From contig NZ_CP032621.1 of the NCBI RefSeq assembly GCF_003627155.1, positions 1,240,001 to 1,304,000 on the forward strand: a stretch of 64,000 nt of DNA. The letters are read 5' to 3'. The first letter of the stretch is position 1; every line of letters starts with the position of its first letter. Made by a program: the position numbers and the translations under genes. This DNA is from Streptococcus gwangjuense. Its GTDB lineage: Bacteria > Bacillota > Bacilli > Lactobacillales > Streptococcaceae. The notes under the pieces were generated by a model. That model saw only the letters and a list, made by a program, of their open reading frames with translations, made no database searches and was not told the origin of the DNA. Of this stretch, positions 29,617 to 38,758 are shown piece after piece.

Positions 29617-30976
29617 TTTCTAAACTTTCTACCAACTTGGCTAGATTCATAGAGTTAGAGCCCTTGAGCAAGATTTGATCATTAGCTCCTAGACTTTCCT
29701 TGACCTGCTTAACTAGGTCTTCAAATTGATCTTGGTTTTCTATTTTCTTGAAGTAGTAAACGTGGCCGATTGGGAACATTTGACTGGCCAGTTGAGCCAA
29801 TTCTGCAATGTCGTCTCCATAGAAAATAACAGTATCAAGCACATCTGGAGAAAGGCTCAAAATCATCTGATTATGGAATTGGACAGACTGGTCGCCGAGT
29901 TCCTTCATGTCTGCTAGAACAGCAATTTTCTTTCCTCCTTCGTTGGCTGGGATGGCAGAGAATGTCTCCAAAATCAACTTCATAGCAGTGGGATTGGCAT
30001 TGTATACGTCAGACAGAATATCTGCTCCATTAGCTGCTTTCTTCCACTCGGTACGGTTACGCGTCAATTCAAGATTTTGGAAGGCCAAACGGATTTGCTC
30101 CTCTGAAACTCCTTCTTGTAGAGCCACATAAGCAGCAATCATAGCATTGGTGGCATTGTACTTACCTGTCACTGGCAAATCGAGGGCTTGTTCCAAGAAA
30201 TTAGCCTTAAAGGTCAAGCTATCCTTACGCTCAACCAAGTCGGTAATTTCCAACTCTGCTCCTTGCCCAAAACGAACTACCTTTTTATCAGTTGGCAAGT
30301 AGTCCTCTACAATCGGATCTGCTGGTGCCAAGAGCAAGGAATTCGAAGACATCCCGTCTGCAATTTGCATTTTTCCTTTAGCAATCTCAGAACGATCTTT
30401 GAAAAAGGCCAAATGGGCTTCTCCAACCAAGGTCACGATGGCTGTTTTTGGATGAGCCAATTCAGACAAGAGATGAATATCTCCCAAGTGATCCTGCCCC
30501 ATCTCTAAGACCAACTTTTCTGTTTCTTCAGGCATATGGAGAACTGTGTAAGGAAGACCAATCTCATTATTGTAGTTACCTTGTGTTTTGTAAGTTTTGT
30601 AGGTTGTTGATAGCAAGTGAGCTAACATATCCTTGGTCGTTGTTTTGCCATTTGAACCTGTGACAGCAAAGACATCAACTGCTGTTTTTTCAAGATAGTA
30701 GGCAGCTAGTCTTTGAAAGGCAGTCAAGACATCATCTACTAGAATGTAGGGATGATTTGCGATTTCTTTCTCAGACAGGGTTGCAGCAGCGCCATTTTCA
30801 AAAGCTGTTTCGATAAAGTCATGACCATCACGCGCACCTTTTAGGGGCACAAACAAGTCCCCTGTAGTAATCAAACGACTATCAAACTCTGCCTTTTCTA
30901 ACTGGGTGTCCTCAAAAATGCTGATATCATTTTTAGCTCCTACAACTTGAGCCACTTCATGAATTGTTAATTTCAT
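29603..30976 (-). CDS. murF: UDP-MurNAc-tripeptide-D-Ala-D-Ala ligase MurF
   Basis: The 457-residue ATP-dependent ligase adds the D-Ala-D-Ala dipeptide to the UDP-MurNAc-tripeptide, the last cytoplasmic step in building the wall precursor. The ATP loop TGSNGKTTTKDML is near residues 105-117 and the central-domain block NEIGLP with EMGQDHLGDI follows; the C-terminal domain contains YNANPTAMKLILETF. It lies 84 bp after ddl, whose product is its substrate, so the two are likely co-transcribed. Confidence 0.96.
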   Translation of the reverse strand: MKLTIHEVAQVVGAKNDISIFEDTQLEKAEFDSRLITTGDLFVPLKGARDGHDFIETAFENGAAATLSEKEIANHPYILVDDVLTAFQRLAAYYLEKTAVDVFAVTGSNGKTTTKDMLAHLLSTTYKTYKTQGNYNNEIGLPYTVLHMPEETEKLVLEMGQDHLGDIHLLSELAHPKTAIVTLVGEAHLAFFKDRSEIAKGKMQIADGMSSNSLLLAPADPIVEDYLPTDKKVVRFGQGAELEITDLVERKDSLTFKANFLEQALDLPVTGKYNATNAMIAAYVALQEGVSEEQIRLAFQNLELTRNRTEWKKAANGADILSDVYNANPTAMKLILETFSAIPANEGGKKIAVLADMKELGDQSVQFHNQMILSLSPDVLDTVIFYGDDIAELAQLASQMFPIGHVYYFKKIENQDQFEDLVKQVKESLGANDQILLKGSNSMNLAKLVESLENEAK

Positions 30977-31060
30977 TTCTACTCCTTTAAAAAGGGTTGA
31001 AATCCGAGAACTAAAATCACCTTGCAGTGATGGTTCTGTCTTCTACCCTCTCTTTCATTT

Positions 31061-32104
31061 TTATAGCAAATGCGCTTCGCGCTTGTCAAAACTTTCCTTG
31101 GCAAGGTCCACCAAACGCTCGATTAGTTCTGGATAGCTGATTCCCATATTATCCCAAAGTAGTGGGTACATAGACCACTGGGTGAAACCTGGCATGGTAT
31201 TGAGCTCGTTGAGGAAAACCTCTCCCTTATCTGTATAGAAGAAATCGCAACGAGATAGACCGAACCCACCAATGGCACGAAAGGCCGTTTCTGCATTTTG
31301 ACGCATGACAACTACCACATCATCACTGATTTTAGCTGGGATATCCATGGTAATCTTGTTGTCAATATATTTGGCATCGTAGTCATAAAAGTCAACATCC
31401 TTGACTACTTCTCCTGGTAGCGTACTCTTGACATCGTAGTTGCCCAAGAGACCAACCTCGATTTCACGAGCATTTACCCCTTGCTCTACCAAGACACGGC
31501 TGTCATATTGGAAGGCAAGTTTCAAAGCTTGACGGAGTTCCTCTTGATTTTCAGACTTGGAAATACCGACACTTGAACCCATGTTTGATGGTTTTGTGAA
31601 GACTGGATAAGTCAATTTTTCTTCAACTTCAGCTATTTTAGAAGTCACATCATCACCTTCGACGATGGCTACATAAGGAACTTGGGCAATACCAACAGAT
31701 TCTAAGACACGCTTGGTCGTGATTTTATCCATGGCAAGACTAGATGACAAGATATTGCAACCAACGTAAGGCATTTTTAAAACTTCAAGGAAACCTTGAA
31801 CAGAGCCATCTTCTCCCATTGGACCGTGAAGGACTGGAAAGACCACTGCTCCTTCTTCATAGATAGCACTTGGTGCAACTTTCTTATCCCAATCAATGGT
31901 TTCATTGGTCATGAGACGGTCCTCTTGACCTGGAGTCTGGCTAAATTCTTGCGTTTTAATAAAGTCACCTGACTGGCTGATGAAGAAAGTCTTGACTGTG
32001 AAACGATCGTAGTTGACCGCACGCATCACACTCTCAGCTGAAAGAACAGAGACTTCACGCTCTGCACTACGTCCACCGTATAAAAGAATAATCGTTTGTT
32101 TCAT
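31061..32104 (-). CDS. ddl: D-alanine-D-alanine ligase
   Basis: The 347-residue ATP-grasp ligase makes D-Ala-D-Ala for peptidoglycan. Motifs visible are [12 protein letters not shown] at the N-terminus, [15 protein letters not shown] near residue 90, [13 protein letters not shown] near 175 and the metal-binding end [12 protein letters not shown] near 310. The start at 32104 gives exactly the family length and the typical [12 protein letters not shown]-terminus; an in-frame ATG 30 codons upstream would encode an unrelated basic extension. The RBS is weak (GGAAC). Downstream hairpin-capable sequence in the 84-bp gap may modulate read-through into murF. Confidence 0.95.
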   Translation of the reverse strand: MKQTIILLYGGRSAEREVSVLSAESVMRAVNYDRFTVKTFFISQSGDFIKTQEFSQTPGQEDRLMTNETIDWDKKVAPSAIYEEGAVVFPVLHGPMGEDGSVQGFLEVLKMPYVGCNILSSSLAMDKITTKRVLESVGIAQVPYVAIVEGDDVTSKIAEVEEKLTYPVFTKPSNMGSSVGISKSENQEELRQALKLAFQYDSRVLVEQGVNAREIEVGLLGNYDVKSTLPGEVVKDVDFYDYDAKYIDNKITMDIPAKISDDVVVVMRQNAETAFRAIGGFGLSRCDFFYTDKGEVFLNELNTMPGFTQWSMYPLLWDNMGISYPELIERLVDLAKESFDKREAHLL

Positions 32105-32206
32105 ATTATTTGTTCCAATTCTAATAGAATACTCGCTCTTTAGTATATCATATTTGCTTCTTTTTTGAAACTTGAACCTGATACTAGTCTTCAAGAAATC
32201 TAAAAA

Positions 32207-32233
32207 GAGACCGATAAAACAAATGTCGGTCTC
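32207..32233 (-). terminator. Terminator after recR
   Basis: Minus-strand stem GAGACCGA / TCGGTCTC (8 bp) followed by TTTTT, 43 bp after the recR stop. It separates the pbp2B-recR transcript from ddl-murF. Confidence 0.85.
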
Positions 32234-32275
32234 CTTGATATTTTAAATAAATTGAATTTGTTAATTTGTCTAGAC

Positions 32276-32872
32276 TTACAACTCTGTCCGATTTTCAATA
32301 GCTCGTAAGAGGGTGACTTCGTCCGCATACTCGATATCTGCTCCCACAGCGAGGCCTCGTGCCAGACGTGTGACTTTGATACCAGCTGGTTTGAGCAAAC
32401 GTGAAAGATACATGGAAGTTGCTTCTCCATCTGCTGTGGCATTGGTTGCTACGATTACCTCTGAAACTTCACTCTCCATAAGACGAGTCATGAGGCTCTT
32501 GAGATTGATATCATCTGGACTGATACCATTCATGGGAGATATGAGTCCATGTAAGACATGATAAAGTCCATGGTATTCTTGAATATTCTCCATAGCCGCC
32601 ACATCGCGACTATCCTCGAGAACTAAAATGGTTGTCTGGTCACGAGTCGGATCGGTACAGATAGAACAAGGATCGTCGTCTGTCAAACGTCCACAAATAG
32701 AACAGTAGGTCAATTCTCTCTTAGCAGAAAGGAGATTTTTTGCAAATTCATTGACGTCGTCATCCGACATCCCAATGGTATAAAAGGCCAGTCGGGTAGC
32801 TGTCTTAATCCCGATACCTGGAAGTTTAGAATAACTGTCAATCAACTTAGCAATAGGTGTTGGATAAAGCAT
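32276..32872 (-). CDS. recR: Recombination mediator protein RecR
   Basis: The 198-residue protein acts with RecO and RecF to load RecA on single-stranded gaps. Features seen are the N-terminal helix-hairpin-helix ([13 protein letters not shown]), the zinc finger CSIC-X8-CSIC (about residues 57-72) and the Toprim domain ([16 protein letters not shown] onward), with [20 protein letters not shown] at the end. It begins 10 bp after the pbp2B stop, so both share a transcript, as in pneumococci. Confidence 0.97.
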   Translation of the reverse strand: MLYPTPIAKLIDSYSKLPGIGIKTATRLAFYTIGMSDDDVNEFAKNLLSAKRELTYCSICGRLTDDDPCSICTDPTRDQTTILVLEDSRDVAAMENIQEYHGLYHVLHGLISPMNGISPDDINLKSLMTRLMESEVSEVIVATNATADGEATSMYLSRLLKPAGIKVTRLARGLAVGADIEYADEVTLLRAIENRTEL

Positions 32873-32882
32873 GGCTTCCTTT

Positions 32883-34925
32883 CTAATTCATTGGATGGTG
32901 TTGGTTGTATAGATTGATAATGTCGCGAGCAATTGCTGGCCCAACATTTTTGGTTAAATTGGTATTATGAGGAAAGACTACTGCAACTGCAATTTGAGGA
33001 TTTTCTGTTGGAGCATAGGCCACGGCATTGGTATTATTAGCTTCTTGACCACCAGCTACATAGCTTTCAGCTGTACCGGTCTTACCACTGATAGAAACAG
33101 TGGCGCCATCTGAAAACGCCCGTCCTGTCGTTAGGGGACTAGTTCCATGCGATACTTGGTAAAATCCTTGGTGCAAGATTGCCATATCTGATTCAGAAAT
33201 ATTGACCTTGTTGATTTCCTTGGTATCTATTGCTTGGATTAATTCCCCAAGGCCACCCTTATCATTGTTGTCATATATTCCCTCGACAATATGTGGAGCT
33301 AGACGAACACCATTGTTAGCAATAGTTGCTACATACTGAGCCAACTGCATGGGCGTATAGTTATCAAACTGCCCAAAGGCATTAGTAATGTAATTAGCAA
33401 AGCTATAGTCTTTGGGAACAAATCCAGTAGATTCATCTGGTAGATCAATTCCGGTCGCAGAGCCCAAGCCATATTCACCAAAGGTTGAACGCAATTTACC
33501 CATAGCAGATTCTAGATTGCTGGTGCCGACAAACATATTGGGTTGGTAGGTCTGCCCCATAAGACCTAGAGCTGTTTGGACCATATAGGCATTAGATGAA
33601 TACTCCAGAGCTTGGACTGCCGTAATCGGCATTGGCACAGAAAAGGCAGTATACCAAGAATTAATTGGAGCTGAGCCTTGGAAGACAATCGGTTGGTCTG
33701 TCAAGGTCTGGTTCCCTGACAAGACTCCATTCTCCCAACCAGAACTGATGGTCGCCGCCTTGACAACCGAACCTGGGACAAAGACATTAGTCACCGTTCC
33801 CAAGGAATCAGGCGTTAGCTCTCCCGTTTTCAGATCATGTTTGAGCCCGGACATAGACAAAACAGCACCTGTTTTTGGATTTAGAGCGACTGCATACACA
33901 CCTTCCGAATACTTGGCTCCTCCATTTCCTAGTTCGGAATTAAAATAACTCTTAAGCAGATTGTCCACGCTATCTTGGAAGGCCAAATCAATGGTCAGTT
34001 TAATATTGTTCCCTTTGGTACCATCTTCGATATTTTCGACACTTTCCATGTTGCCGTACTTATCTAGATGGATTTCTTTCACCGAGCGTTTCCCTTGCAA
34101 GGTTTCTTCATATTGTTTTTCTAGATAAGAAGTCCCAACACGGTCGTTTAGAGAATAACCCTTTTTGATATAAGCATCTGCTTCTTCAGCTGGTAGACCA
34201 GCTTTTTCACTGGATACACTTCCTACTATAGACGAAAGAGAAGTCTCTAGAACTTTTCGATCCCACGAAGTTGAAATACTGATACCAGGTAAATTCTTAG
34301 AGGCCGAAGCAATCAAGGCAATCTGAGTATCTGTTAAGGAGTCTGTCGCAATGGCTCCTGTCTCAAAGTTTCCAACAGCATTTAACTGGCTAAAAAGATA
34401 GATTTCTTTCTTATCATCCTCTGTATAGTTTAATTGACTCGTTTGGACACTATCGACCGCATTGTTATAGAGTTCTGATTCGGATAGACGATTGCCATCT
34501 GAATCAAGACGTTTCTCACGTGGTAAGCTTTCCACTACTTTCTTATAGACATCTTGATCTGCTAGATAATAGTCCGCCAACTGTCGGTCAGTCAATGTTG
34601 GAGAAGTAACTCCTACATAGGCTAACAGCTTCTTGGCTGTTTCTTTTAAATCTGCAGCCGTCATTTTGTTGTTACGAGTAAATGAAACAACTTGTTTCAC
34701 AGTATTTTCAACCAAGGGCTTGCCACTGGCATCATAAATTTCACCCCGAGCTGAACTAGTAGTCACCTTTGTTTTACTAGCCGATGCTAGTTTTGTCTCA
34801 TAAAAACCCTTGTTCAAAACCTGCATATAAAGCAGGCGACCAATAATGGTCATAAAGAGTAAAATGATGATTGAAAACAATAAATTAAGCCGAATCGGAA
34901 TCGAATGGCTGTTAAATTTCCTCAT
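32883..34925 (-). CDS. pbp2B: Penicillin-binding protein 2b (class B transpeptidase)
   Basis: The 680-residue protein has one membrane anchor (about residues 15-36), a dimerisation domain and a C-terminal transpeptidase domain used in peripheral wall synthesis. Starting at ATG 34925, the active-site motifs are S386-VVK, S443-SN and K615-TG, the numbering used for pneumococcal PBP2b. Residue 446, directly after SSN, is Ala; penicillin-susceptible pneumococci carry Thr there, and T446A is the classic substitution of low-affinity alleles. The sequence before it ([12 protein letters not shown]) also differs from the susceptible form as I recall it. An in-frame ATG 5 codons upstream is possible but non-standard. 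Confidence 0.96.
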   Translation of the reverse strand: MRKFNSHSIPIRLNLLFSIIILLFMTIIGRLLYMQVLNKGFYETKLASASKTKVTTSSARGEIYDASGKPLVENTVKQVVSFTRNNKMTAADLKETAKKLLAYVGVTSPTLTDRQLADYYLADQDVYKKVVESLPREKRLDSDGNRLSESELYNNAVDSVQTSQLNYTEDDKKEIYLFSQLNAVGNFETGAIATDSLTDTQIALIASASKNLPGISISTSWDRKVLETSLSSIVGSVSSEKAGLPAEEADAYIKKGYSLNDRVGTSYLEKQYEETLQGKRSVKEIHLDKYGNMESVENIEDGTKGNNIKLTIDLAFQDSVDNLLKSYFNSELGNGGAKYSEGVYAVALNPKTGAVLSMSGLKHDLKTGELTPDSLGTVTNVFVPGSVVKAATISSGWENGVLSGNQTLTDQPIVFQGSAPINSWYTAFSVPMPITAVQALEYSSNAYMVQTALGLMGQTYQPNMFVGTSNLESAMGKLRSTFGEYGLGSATGIDLPDESTGFVPKDYSFANYITNAFGQFDNYTPMQLAQYVATIANNGVRLAPHIVEGIYDNNDKGGLGELIQAIDTKEINKVNISESDMAILHQGFYQVSHGTSPLTTGRAFSDGATVSISGKTGTAESYVAGGQEANNTNAVAYAPTENPQIAVAVVFPHNTNLTKNVGPAIARDIINLYNQHHPMN

Positions 34926-35058
34926 ACAAATCAGTCTCATTTCTATTTAAAATCTTACTCTTCATTGTACCATAATTTAAGAAGAAATTTTGGAAAAGAA
35001 GGGAGCTTTTCCCATTTTACAGGAAAATACGATTTTATTTATCCATCCCTACATTATA

Positions 35059-35067
35059 TGATATAAT
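35059..35067 (+). promoter_or_regulatory. Extended -10 promoter of nanR
   Basis: TGATATAAT at 35059-35067 fits an extended -10 element about 63 bp before the nanR ATG; the -35 is poor. Confidence 0.55.
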
Positions 35068-35129
35068 AAATGTAAAAGTTCGATGACTCAGTCTTTTTCC
35101 AATATGACTCATTTAAAGGAGCCTTCCCT

Positions 35130-35981
35130 ATGGACAAACCAGATATAGCAACCCTCATTGATTCTCACTTCGAAGAAATGACAGACCTAGAGCAAGAAAT
35201 CGCTCGCTATTTTTTGCAAGCTGAAACCATTGCAGATGATTTATCTTCTCAGCAGGTCACTCAAAAATTACATATCTCTCAAGCTGCTCTGACCCGCTTT
35301 TCTAAAAAATGTGGTTTTACGGGCTATCGAGAATTTATTTTCCAATACCTGCACCAAGCAAAGAAACAGGGCACTCATTCTCACAAACATAGTCCTTTAA
35401 CCAACCGAGTTCTTAGAAGCTATAGTAATATGCGGGAACAAACACAGGACTTGATTGACGAAGAACAACTGGAACGAATCGCCCAGTTAATCGAAGATGC
35501 TGATCGTGTCTACTTCTTCGGAACAGGAAGTTCTGGCCTTGTCGCTCGTGAAATGAAATTACGCTTTATGCGTCTAGGTGTGGTCTGCGAGGCCTTGACT
35601 GACCAAGATGGTTTTGCTTGGACAACCAGTATTATGGATGAGAATTGTCTCGTACTGGGTTTCTCACTTTCAGGCTCAACTCCTTCTATTTTGGACAGTT
35701 TATTAGACGCAAAAGAGATGGGGGCAAAGACTGTACTCTTTACAAGTGTTCCCAATAAAGATAGCCAGACCTATACAGAGACTGTTCTTGTAGCCACACA
35801 CAGTCAGTCATCCTACATCCAACGAATATCCGCTCAACTTCCTATGCTCTTCTTTATCGATTTGATTTATGCCTACTTTTTGGAAATCAATCGTGAAAGC
35901 AAGGAGAAAATTTTTAACAGCTATTGGGAAAATAAAAAACTCAATGGCTATCGTAGACAAAAACGTGTAAGAAAATCCTAG
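35130..35981 (+). CDS. nanR: RpiR-family regulator, probable NanR
   Basis: The 283-residue protein has an N-terminal RpiR helix-turn-helix domain (residues 1-77, with QKLHISQAALTRFSKKCGFTGYREF) and a C-terminal SIS sugar-phosphate-binding domain (about 115-245, with YFFGTGSSGLVAREMKLRFMRLG). It lies beside the sialic acid genes but on the opposite strand, the position of NanR in pneumococci, where it activates the nan locus. The ligand is probably a sialic acid catabolite such as ManNAc-6-P; that is inference. Four matching palindromes upstream of nan promoters in this window are its likely binding sites. The stop codon lies in the downstream terminator hairpin. Confidence 0.9.
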   Translation: MDKPDIATLIDSHFEEMTDLEQEIARYFLQAETIADDLSSQQVTQKLHISQAALTRFSKKCGFTGYREFIFQYLHQAKKQGTHSHKHSPLTNRVLRSYSNMREQTQDLIDEEQLERIAQLIEDADRVYFFGTGSSGLVAREMKLRFMRLGVVCEALTDQDGFAWTTSIMDENCLVLGFSLSGSTPSILDSLLDAKEMGAKTVLFTSVPNKDSQTYTETVLVATHSQSSYIQRISAQLPMLFFIDLIYAYFLEINRESKEKIFNSYWENKKLNGYRRQKRVRKS

Positions 35982-36005
35982 TTTGGTTTAACCAAACTAG
36001 GATTT
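35973..36005. terminator. Terminator of nanR, first copy of a duplicated hairpin
   Basis: Arms AAATCCTAGTTTGGTT and AACCAAACTAGGATTT form a 16-bp palindrome followed by TTATT; the nanR stop TAG lies in the left arm. A near-identical copy is at 36744-36774. Confidence 0.9.
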
Positions 36006-36042
36006 TTATTCATCACCAAACATACCTCTTCAAGATTATGAA

Positions 36043-36393
36043 TTAGTCATATCTTGACTTAGTCTTGAATAATTTCATGTAATCACTTTTTGAAGGGAGT
36101 AAATAAGCAAGTCTGACGGTATCTTCAACAATTGCATATAATACGATGTAATCCTTACTCAAGGTCAATCCTCGCGTTTGGTAGCGAGGATCTAATTTCT
36201 TACCAAATTTTTCATCGGCATCAAATCCAGCTTGGGGGAAAATTTCTAGCCGATTAATATCTTTTCTAATACTCGCCACTTTTCGTCTCGCAGCCTCTAC
36301 AGAACCGATTTCCTCTGCTATATACTGATATATTTTATCCAGACTATCAATCACTCTAGGAGAATACAAAATCCTATATTTTTTATAATTCAT
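36043..36393 (-). CDS. RelE/ParE-family toxin
   Basis: This 116-residue basic protein has the RelE/ParE fold signature at its N-terminus (YRILYSPRVIDSLDKIYQYIAEEIGS) and LEIFPQAGFDADEKFG plus a C-terminal YLLPSKSDYMKLF. Such toxins either cleave mRNA at the ribosome or inhibit gyrase; which applies cannot be told, though the closest pattern is streptococcal RelE-like toxins. The gene overlaps the upstream antitoxin gene by 11 bp, the normal arrangement for a co-translated pair. The pair sits between two copies of a terminator hairpin, so it looks inserted. Confidence 0.82.
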   Translation of the reverse strand: MNYKKYRILYSPRVIDSLDKIYQYIAEEIGSVEAARRKVASIRKDINRLEIFPQAGFDADEKFGKKLDPRYQTRGLTLSKDYIVLYAIVEDTVRLAYLLPSKSDYMKLFKTKSRYD

Positions 36394-36670
36394 AGCGTGT
36401 CACAACATCCTCATCTGTCAAGTAATTTCCAGCCTCAATCTTGGCATAACTTTCTTGAACTTCTGCTTGTAATTGCCTAAACAAATACTCCTTCTCTAAT
36501 TCCTCTTCATTAAGTAAATCTACTTCATTTGTTACGGCAACATTCTTTAAAAATAATCTGAGTGCCGATGAAAGAGAGAGATTTTGTTCTTTTAACACTT
36601 CCATGGCATCATTTACCAATTCTCTATTAGCTTGGAAAGTCACAATTTTACTTGAATTCGCTATAGCCAT
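36383..36670 (-). CDS. RelB/DinJ-family antitoxin
   Basis: The 95-residue protein starts with a ribbon-helix-helix-type segment (SKIVTFQANRELVNDAMEVLKEQNLSLSSALRLFL), the hallmark of RelB/DinJ antitoxins that bind DNA and represses their own operon, followed by an acidic toxin-binding tail (EEELEKEYLFRQLQAEVQ). It is the first gene of the pair, with AAGGAG before its ATG and TATAAT on the minus strand at plus 36711-36716. Partner toxin overlaps by 11 bp. Confidence 0.85.
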   Translation of the reverse strand: MAIANSSKIVTFQANRELVNDAMEVLKEQNLSLSSALRLFLKNVAVTNEVDLLNEEELEKEYLFRQLQAEVQESYAKIEAGNYLTDEDVVTRYEL

Positions 36671-36743
36671 TTTATATAACTCCTTTATATATTTTATTTA
36701 TTATCTCACAATTATAAAGAAAGTCAAGGGAACTTGATTAGAA

Positions 36744-36774
36744 AATCCTAGTTTGGTTGAACCAAACTAGGATT
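36744..36774. terminator. Terminator of nanK, second copy of the duplicated hairpin
   Basis: Arms AATCCTAGTTTGGTT and AACCAAACTAGGATT around one base; the nanK stop TAG lies in the hairpin. Together with 35973-36005 it flanks the toxin-antitoxin genes in direct orientation. Confidence 0.9.
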
Positions 36775-37651
36775 GTTTTGTTTTAAAGTGATAATAAGCA
36801 CCAAGCATCCCTGCTGTATTTTGGTGATGGGCAAATTCTAATCGTGTTTTTTCAGCTAGGCTTGGTACCAAGGCATCTTTCAAGGCTGTACGGATCTTGG
36901 GTTTGAGGATAGCCTCTTGCCCCATAATACCCCCACCGAGAATGACCACTTCTGGATTGGCCACATAGCAAATATTTGCCAGACCTTTTCCTAGATAGTC
37001 TACCATACGGTCAATACCAGCCATGCAGATTTTGTTTCCTTCGGTAGCTTCCTTAAAGATGCGTCGGCCATTCCACTGGTCAACTTCTTCTCCATGTGCT
37101 TCAGCTACATATTTTACTAAAGCTGTGGTAGAAGCGAGATCCTGAAAAGCTCCATCCTGCATATGCATATAACCGACTTCACAGGCTGAATTGCTAAAAC
37201 CATGGAAGACTTTCCCATCCATAATCAAGCAACCACCGATACCGGTTCCAATGGTCAAGCAAAGTGTCACACTCGCTCCCTTGCCTGAACCAGATACTGC
37301 CTCAGCAAGACCTGCACAGTTGACATCATTTTCAATCTCACAAGGAATAGTAAAGCTAGTCTCGATTTCCTTTTTGAACTGCGTTCCTGCGTAGTTAGGG
37401 ATTTGAGGTCCAGCATAGAAAATCTCACCCTTGTCAGGATCCACCATTCCTGCAGAAGAAATGGCAACACCTGCTACTGGGTCTTTTTCTAAATAGCTGG
37501 CTACGATATCTTTGGTCTTTTGTAAGATATGAGGTCCACCCTTATGCGCCTCTGTTGGCATTTCATGCGATTCAACAAGTTGGCCTTCTTGGTCGATCAA
37601 ACCATATTTGATGTTGGTTCCACCGATATCAATTGCAACGTAGTGTGTCAT
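36767..37651 (-). CDS. nanK: ROK-family sugar kinase, probable N-acetylmannosamine kinase
   Basis: The 294-residue protein has the ROK phosphate-binding start AIDIGGTNIKYGL, the active-site stretch IENDVNCAGLAEA with the catalytic Asp, and TIGTGIGGCLI. The zinc-binding cysteine cluster (CXCGXXGC) common in ROK proteins is absent: the expected region reads EVGYMHMQDGAFQDLAS. Located 17 bp after the sialic acid lyase gene, it should phosphorylate ManNAc to ManNAc-6-P, the substrate of NanE. Assignment rests mainly on context; glucokinase activity is the alternative. The stop overlaps a terminator hairpin. Confidence 0.82.
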   Translation of the reverse strand: MTHYVAIDIGGTNIKYGLIDQEGQLVESHEMPTEAHKGGPHILQKTKDIVASYLEKDPVAGVAISSAGMVDPDKGEIFYAGPQIPNYAGTQFKKEIETSFTIPCEIENDVNCAGLAEAVSGSGKGASVTLCLTIGTGIGGCLIMDGKVFHGFSNSACEVGYMHMQDGAFQDLASTTALVKYVAEAHGEEVDQWNGRRIFKEATEGNKICMAGIDRMVDYLGKGLANICYVANPEVVILGGGIMGQEAILKPKIRTALKDALVPSLAEKTRLEFAHHQNTAGMLGAYYHFKTKQS

Positions 37652-37668
37652 AAATACCTCCTTATGGA

Positions 37669-38586
37669 TTAGAGGAAGCGCTCCTTGGTTTCACGAATCA
37701 AGGCTGCAGCTGCTTCTACAACTGGACGATCTTCTTCAGTCACTGGTGTCAATGGTGAACGAACAGAACCAATATTCAAACCTTCATTGATTTTCAAGAC
37801 TTCTTTAATAACACCATACATATTTCCATGTGCTGCAGTCAATTTACCAATGATAGCGTTGATAGCATACTGCAATTCACGCGCTGTTTCTAAATCTTTA
37901 TCCGCAATCAATTGGTTGAGTTTCAAGAAGAGTTCTGGCATCGCACCATAAGTACCACCGATACCAGCTTTAGCACCCATGAGGCGACCACCTAGAAACT
38001 GTTCATCTGGACCGTTAAAGACGATATGGTCTTCCCCACCAAGACTCACAAAGGTTTGGATATCTTGAACTGGCATAGAAGAGTTCTTAACACCGATAAC
38101 ACGAGGATTTTTCAACATTTCAGTATAAAGGCTTGGAGTCAAAGCAACCCCTGCCAATTGAGGAATGTTATAAATCACGTAATCTGTATTTGGAGCTGCA
38201 GAACTGATATCGTTCCAGTATTTAGCAACCGAGTATTCTGGCAAGCGGAAGTAAATCGGCGGAATAGTCGCAATGGCATCTACACCCAAGCTTTCTGCGT
38301 GGCGAGCAAGTTCCATACTGTCTTTGGTATTGTTGCAAGCAACGTGAGCAATGATGGTCAGTTTACCTTTGGCAACTGCCATGACTTCTTCCAAAATTAA
38401 CTTGCGGTCTTCAACACTTTGGTAGATACATTCACCAGACGAACCATTGACATAAAGACCTTGAACTCCCTTATCAATGAAGTATTGAACCAAGGCACGC
38501 GTACGCTCTGAACTCACTTCTCCTCGATCATCATAACATGCGTAAAAGGCTGGAATGACACCTTCGTATTTTTTTAAATCTGACAT
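37669..38586 (-). CDS. npl: N-acetylneuraminate lyase
   Basis: The 305-residue TIM-barrel aldolase cleaves Neu5Ac to ManNAc and pyruvate. Family features are GSSGECIYQS near residues 48-57 (carboxylate binding), YVIYNIPQLAGVALT with the catalytic Tyr near 138, and the Schiff-base Lys in VIGVKNSS near 165. Length is normal for the family. It has its own promoter with a cre-like -35 region and an upstream NanR-type palindrome, and it leads into nanK. Another name used is nanA lyase; in streptococci that symbol denotes the sialidase. Confidence 0.93.
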   Translation of the reverse strand: MSDLKKYEGVIPAFYACYDDRGEVSSERTRALVQYFIDKGVQGLYVNGSSGECIYQSVEDRKLILEEVMAVAKGKLTIIAHVACNNTKDSMELARHAESLGVDAIATIPPIYFRLPEYSVAKYWNDISSAAPNTDYVIYNIPQLAGVALTPSLYTEMLKNPRVIGVKNSSMPVQDIQTFVSLGGEDHIVFNGPDEQFLGGRLMGAKAGIGGTYGAMPELFLKLNQLIADKDLETARELQYAINAIIGKLTAAHGNMYGVIKEVLKINEGLNIGSVRSPLTPVTEEDRPVVEAAAALIRETKERFL

Positions 38587-38646
38587 AGATTTTCTCCTAA
38601 ATTTTCTTTTTTTCTGCTAAGAGCAGATTTTATTCTTTACGTGTTT

Positions 38647-38675
38647 AGTATACACCTTGTGAAAAACGCTTTCAA
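38647..38675 (-). promoter_or_regulatory. Promoter of npl-nanK with overlapping cre-like site
   Basis: On the minus strand TTGAAA (plus 38670-38675) and TATACT (plus 38647-38652) are exactly 17 bp apart. The -35 forms part of TTGAAAGCGTTTTTCA, one or two mismatches from the CcpA cre consensus. Confidence 0.75.
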
Positions 38676-38730
38676 TATCTTGTGTACACTTAGATTTTAG
38701 TTTCGATATGAATTTTGAAATATTTATGGC

Positions 38731-38746
38731 TTGAAAGTAGTTTCAG
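38731..38746. promoter_or_regulatory. NanR-type palindrome upstream of npl
   Basis: TTGAAAGTAGTTTCAG, a near-perfect inverted repeat, starts 55 bp beyond the -35 of the npl promoter. The motif TAGATTT recurs exactly 40 bp to its left, as at the nanE and nanA sites. Confidence 0.65.
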
Positions 38747-38758
38747 AAACAAACCATC

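Noticed and set aside
32105..32194. N-terminal extension of D-Ala-D-Ala ligase by 30 residues
   Set aside because: The extension lacks an RBS and resemblance to the family; the shorter start gives the normal length.
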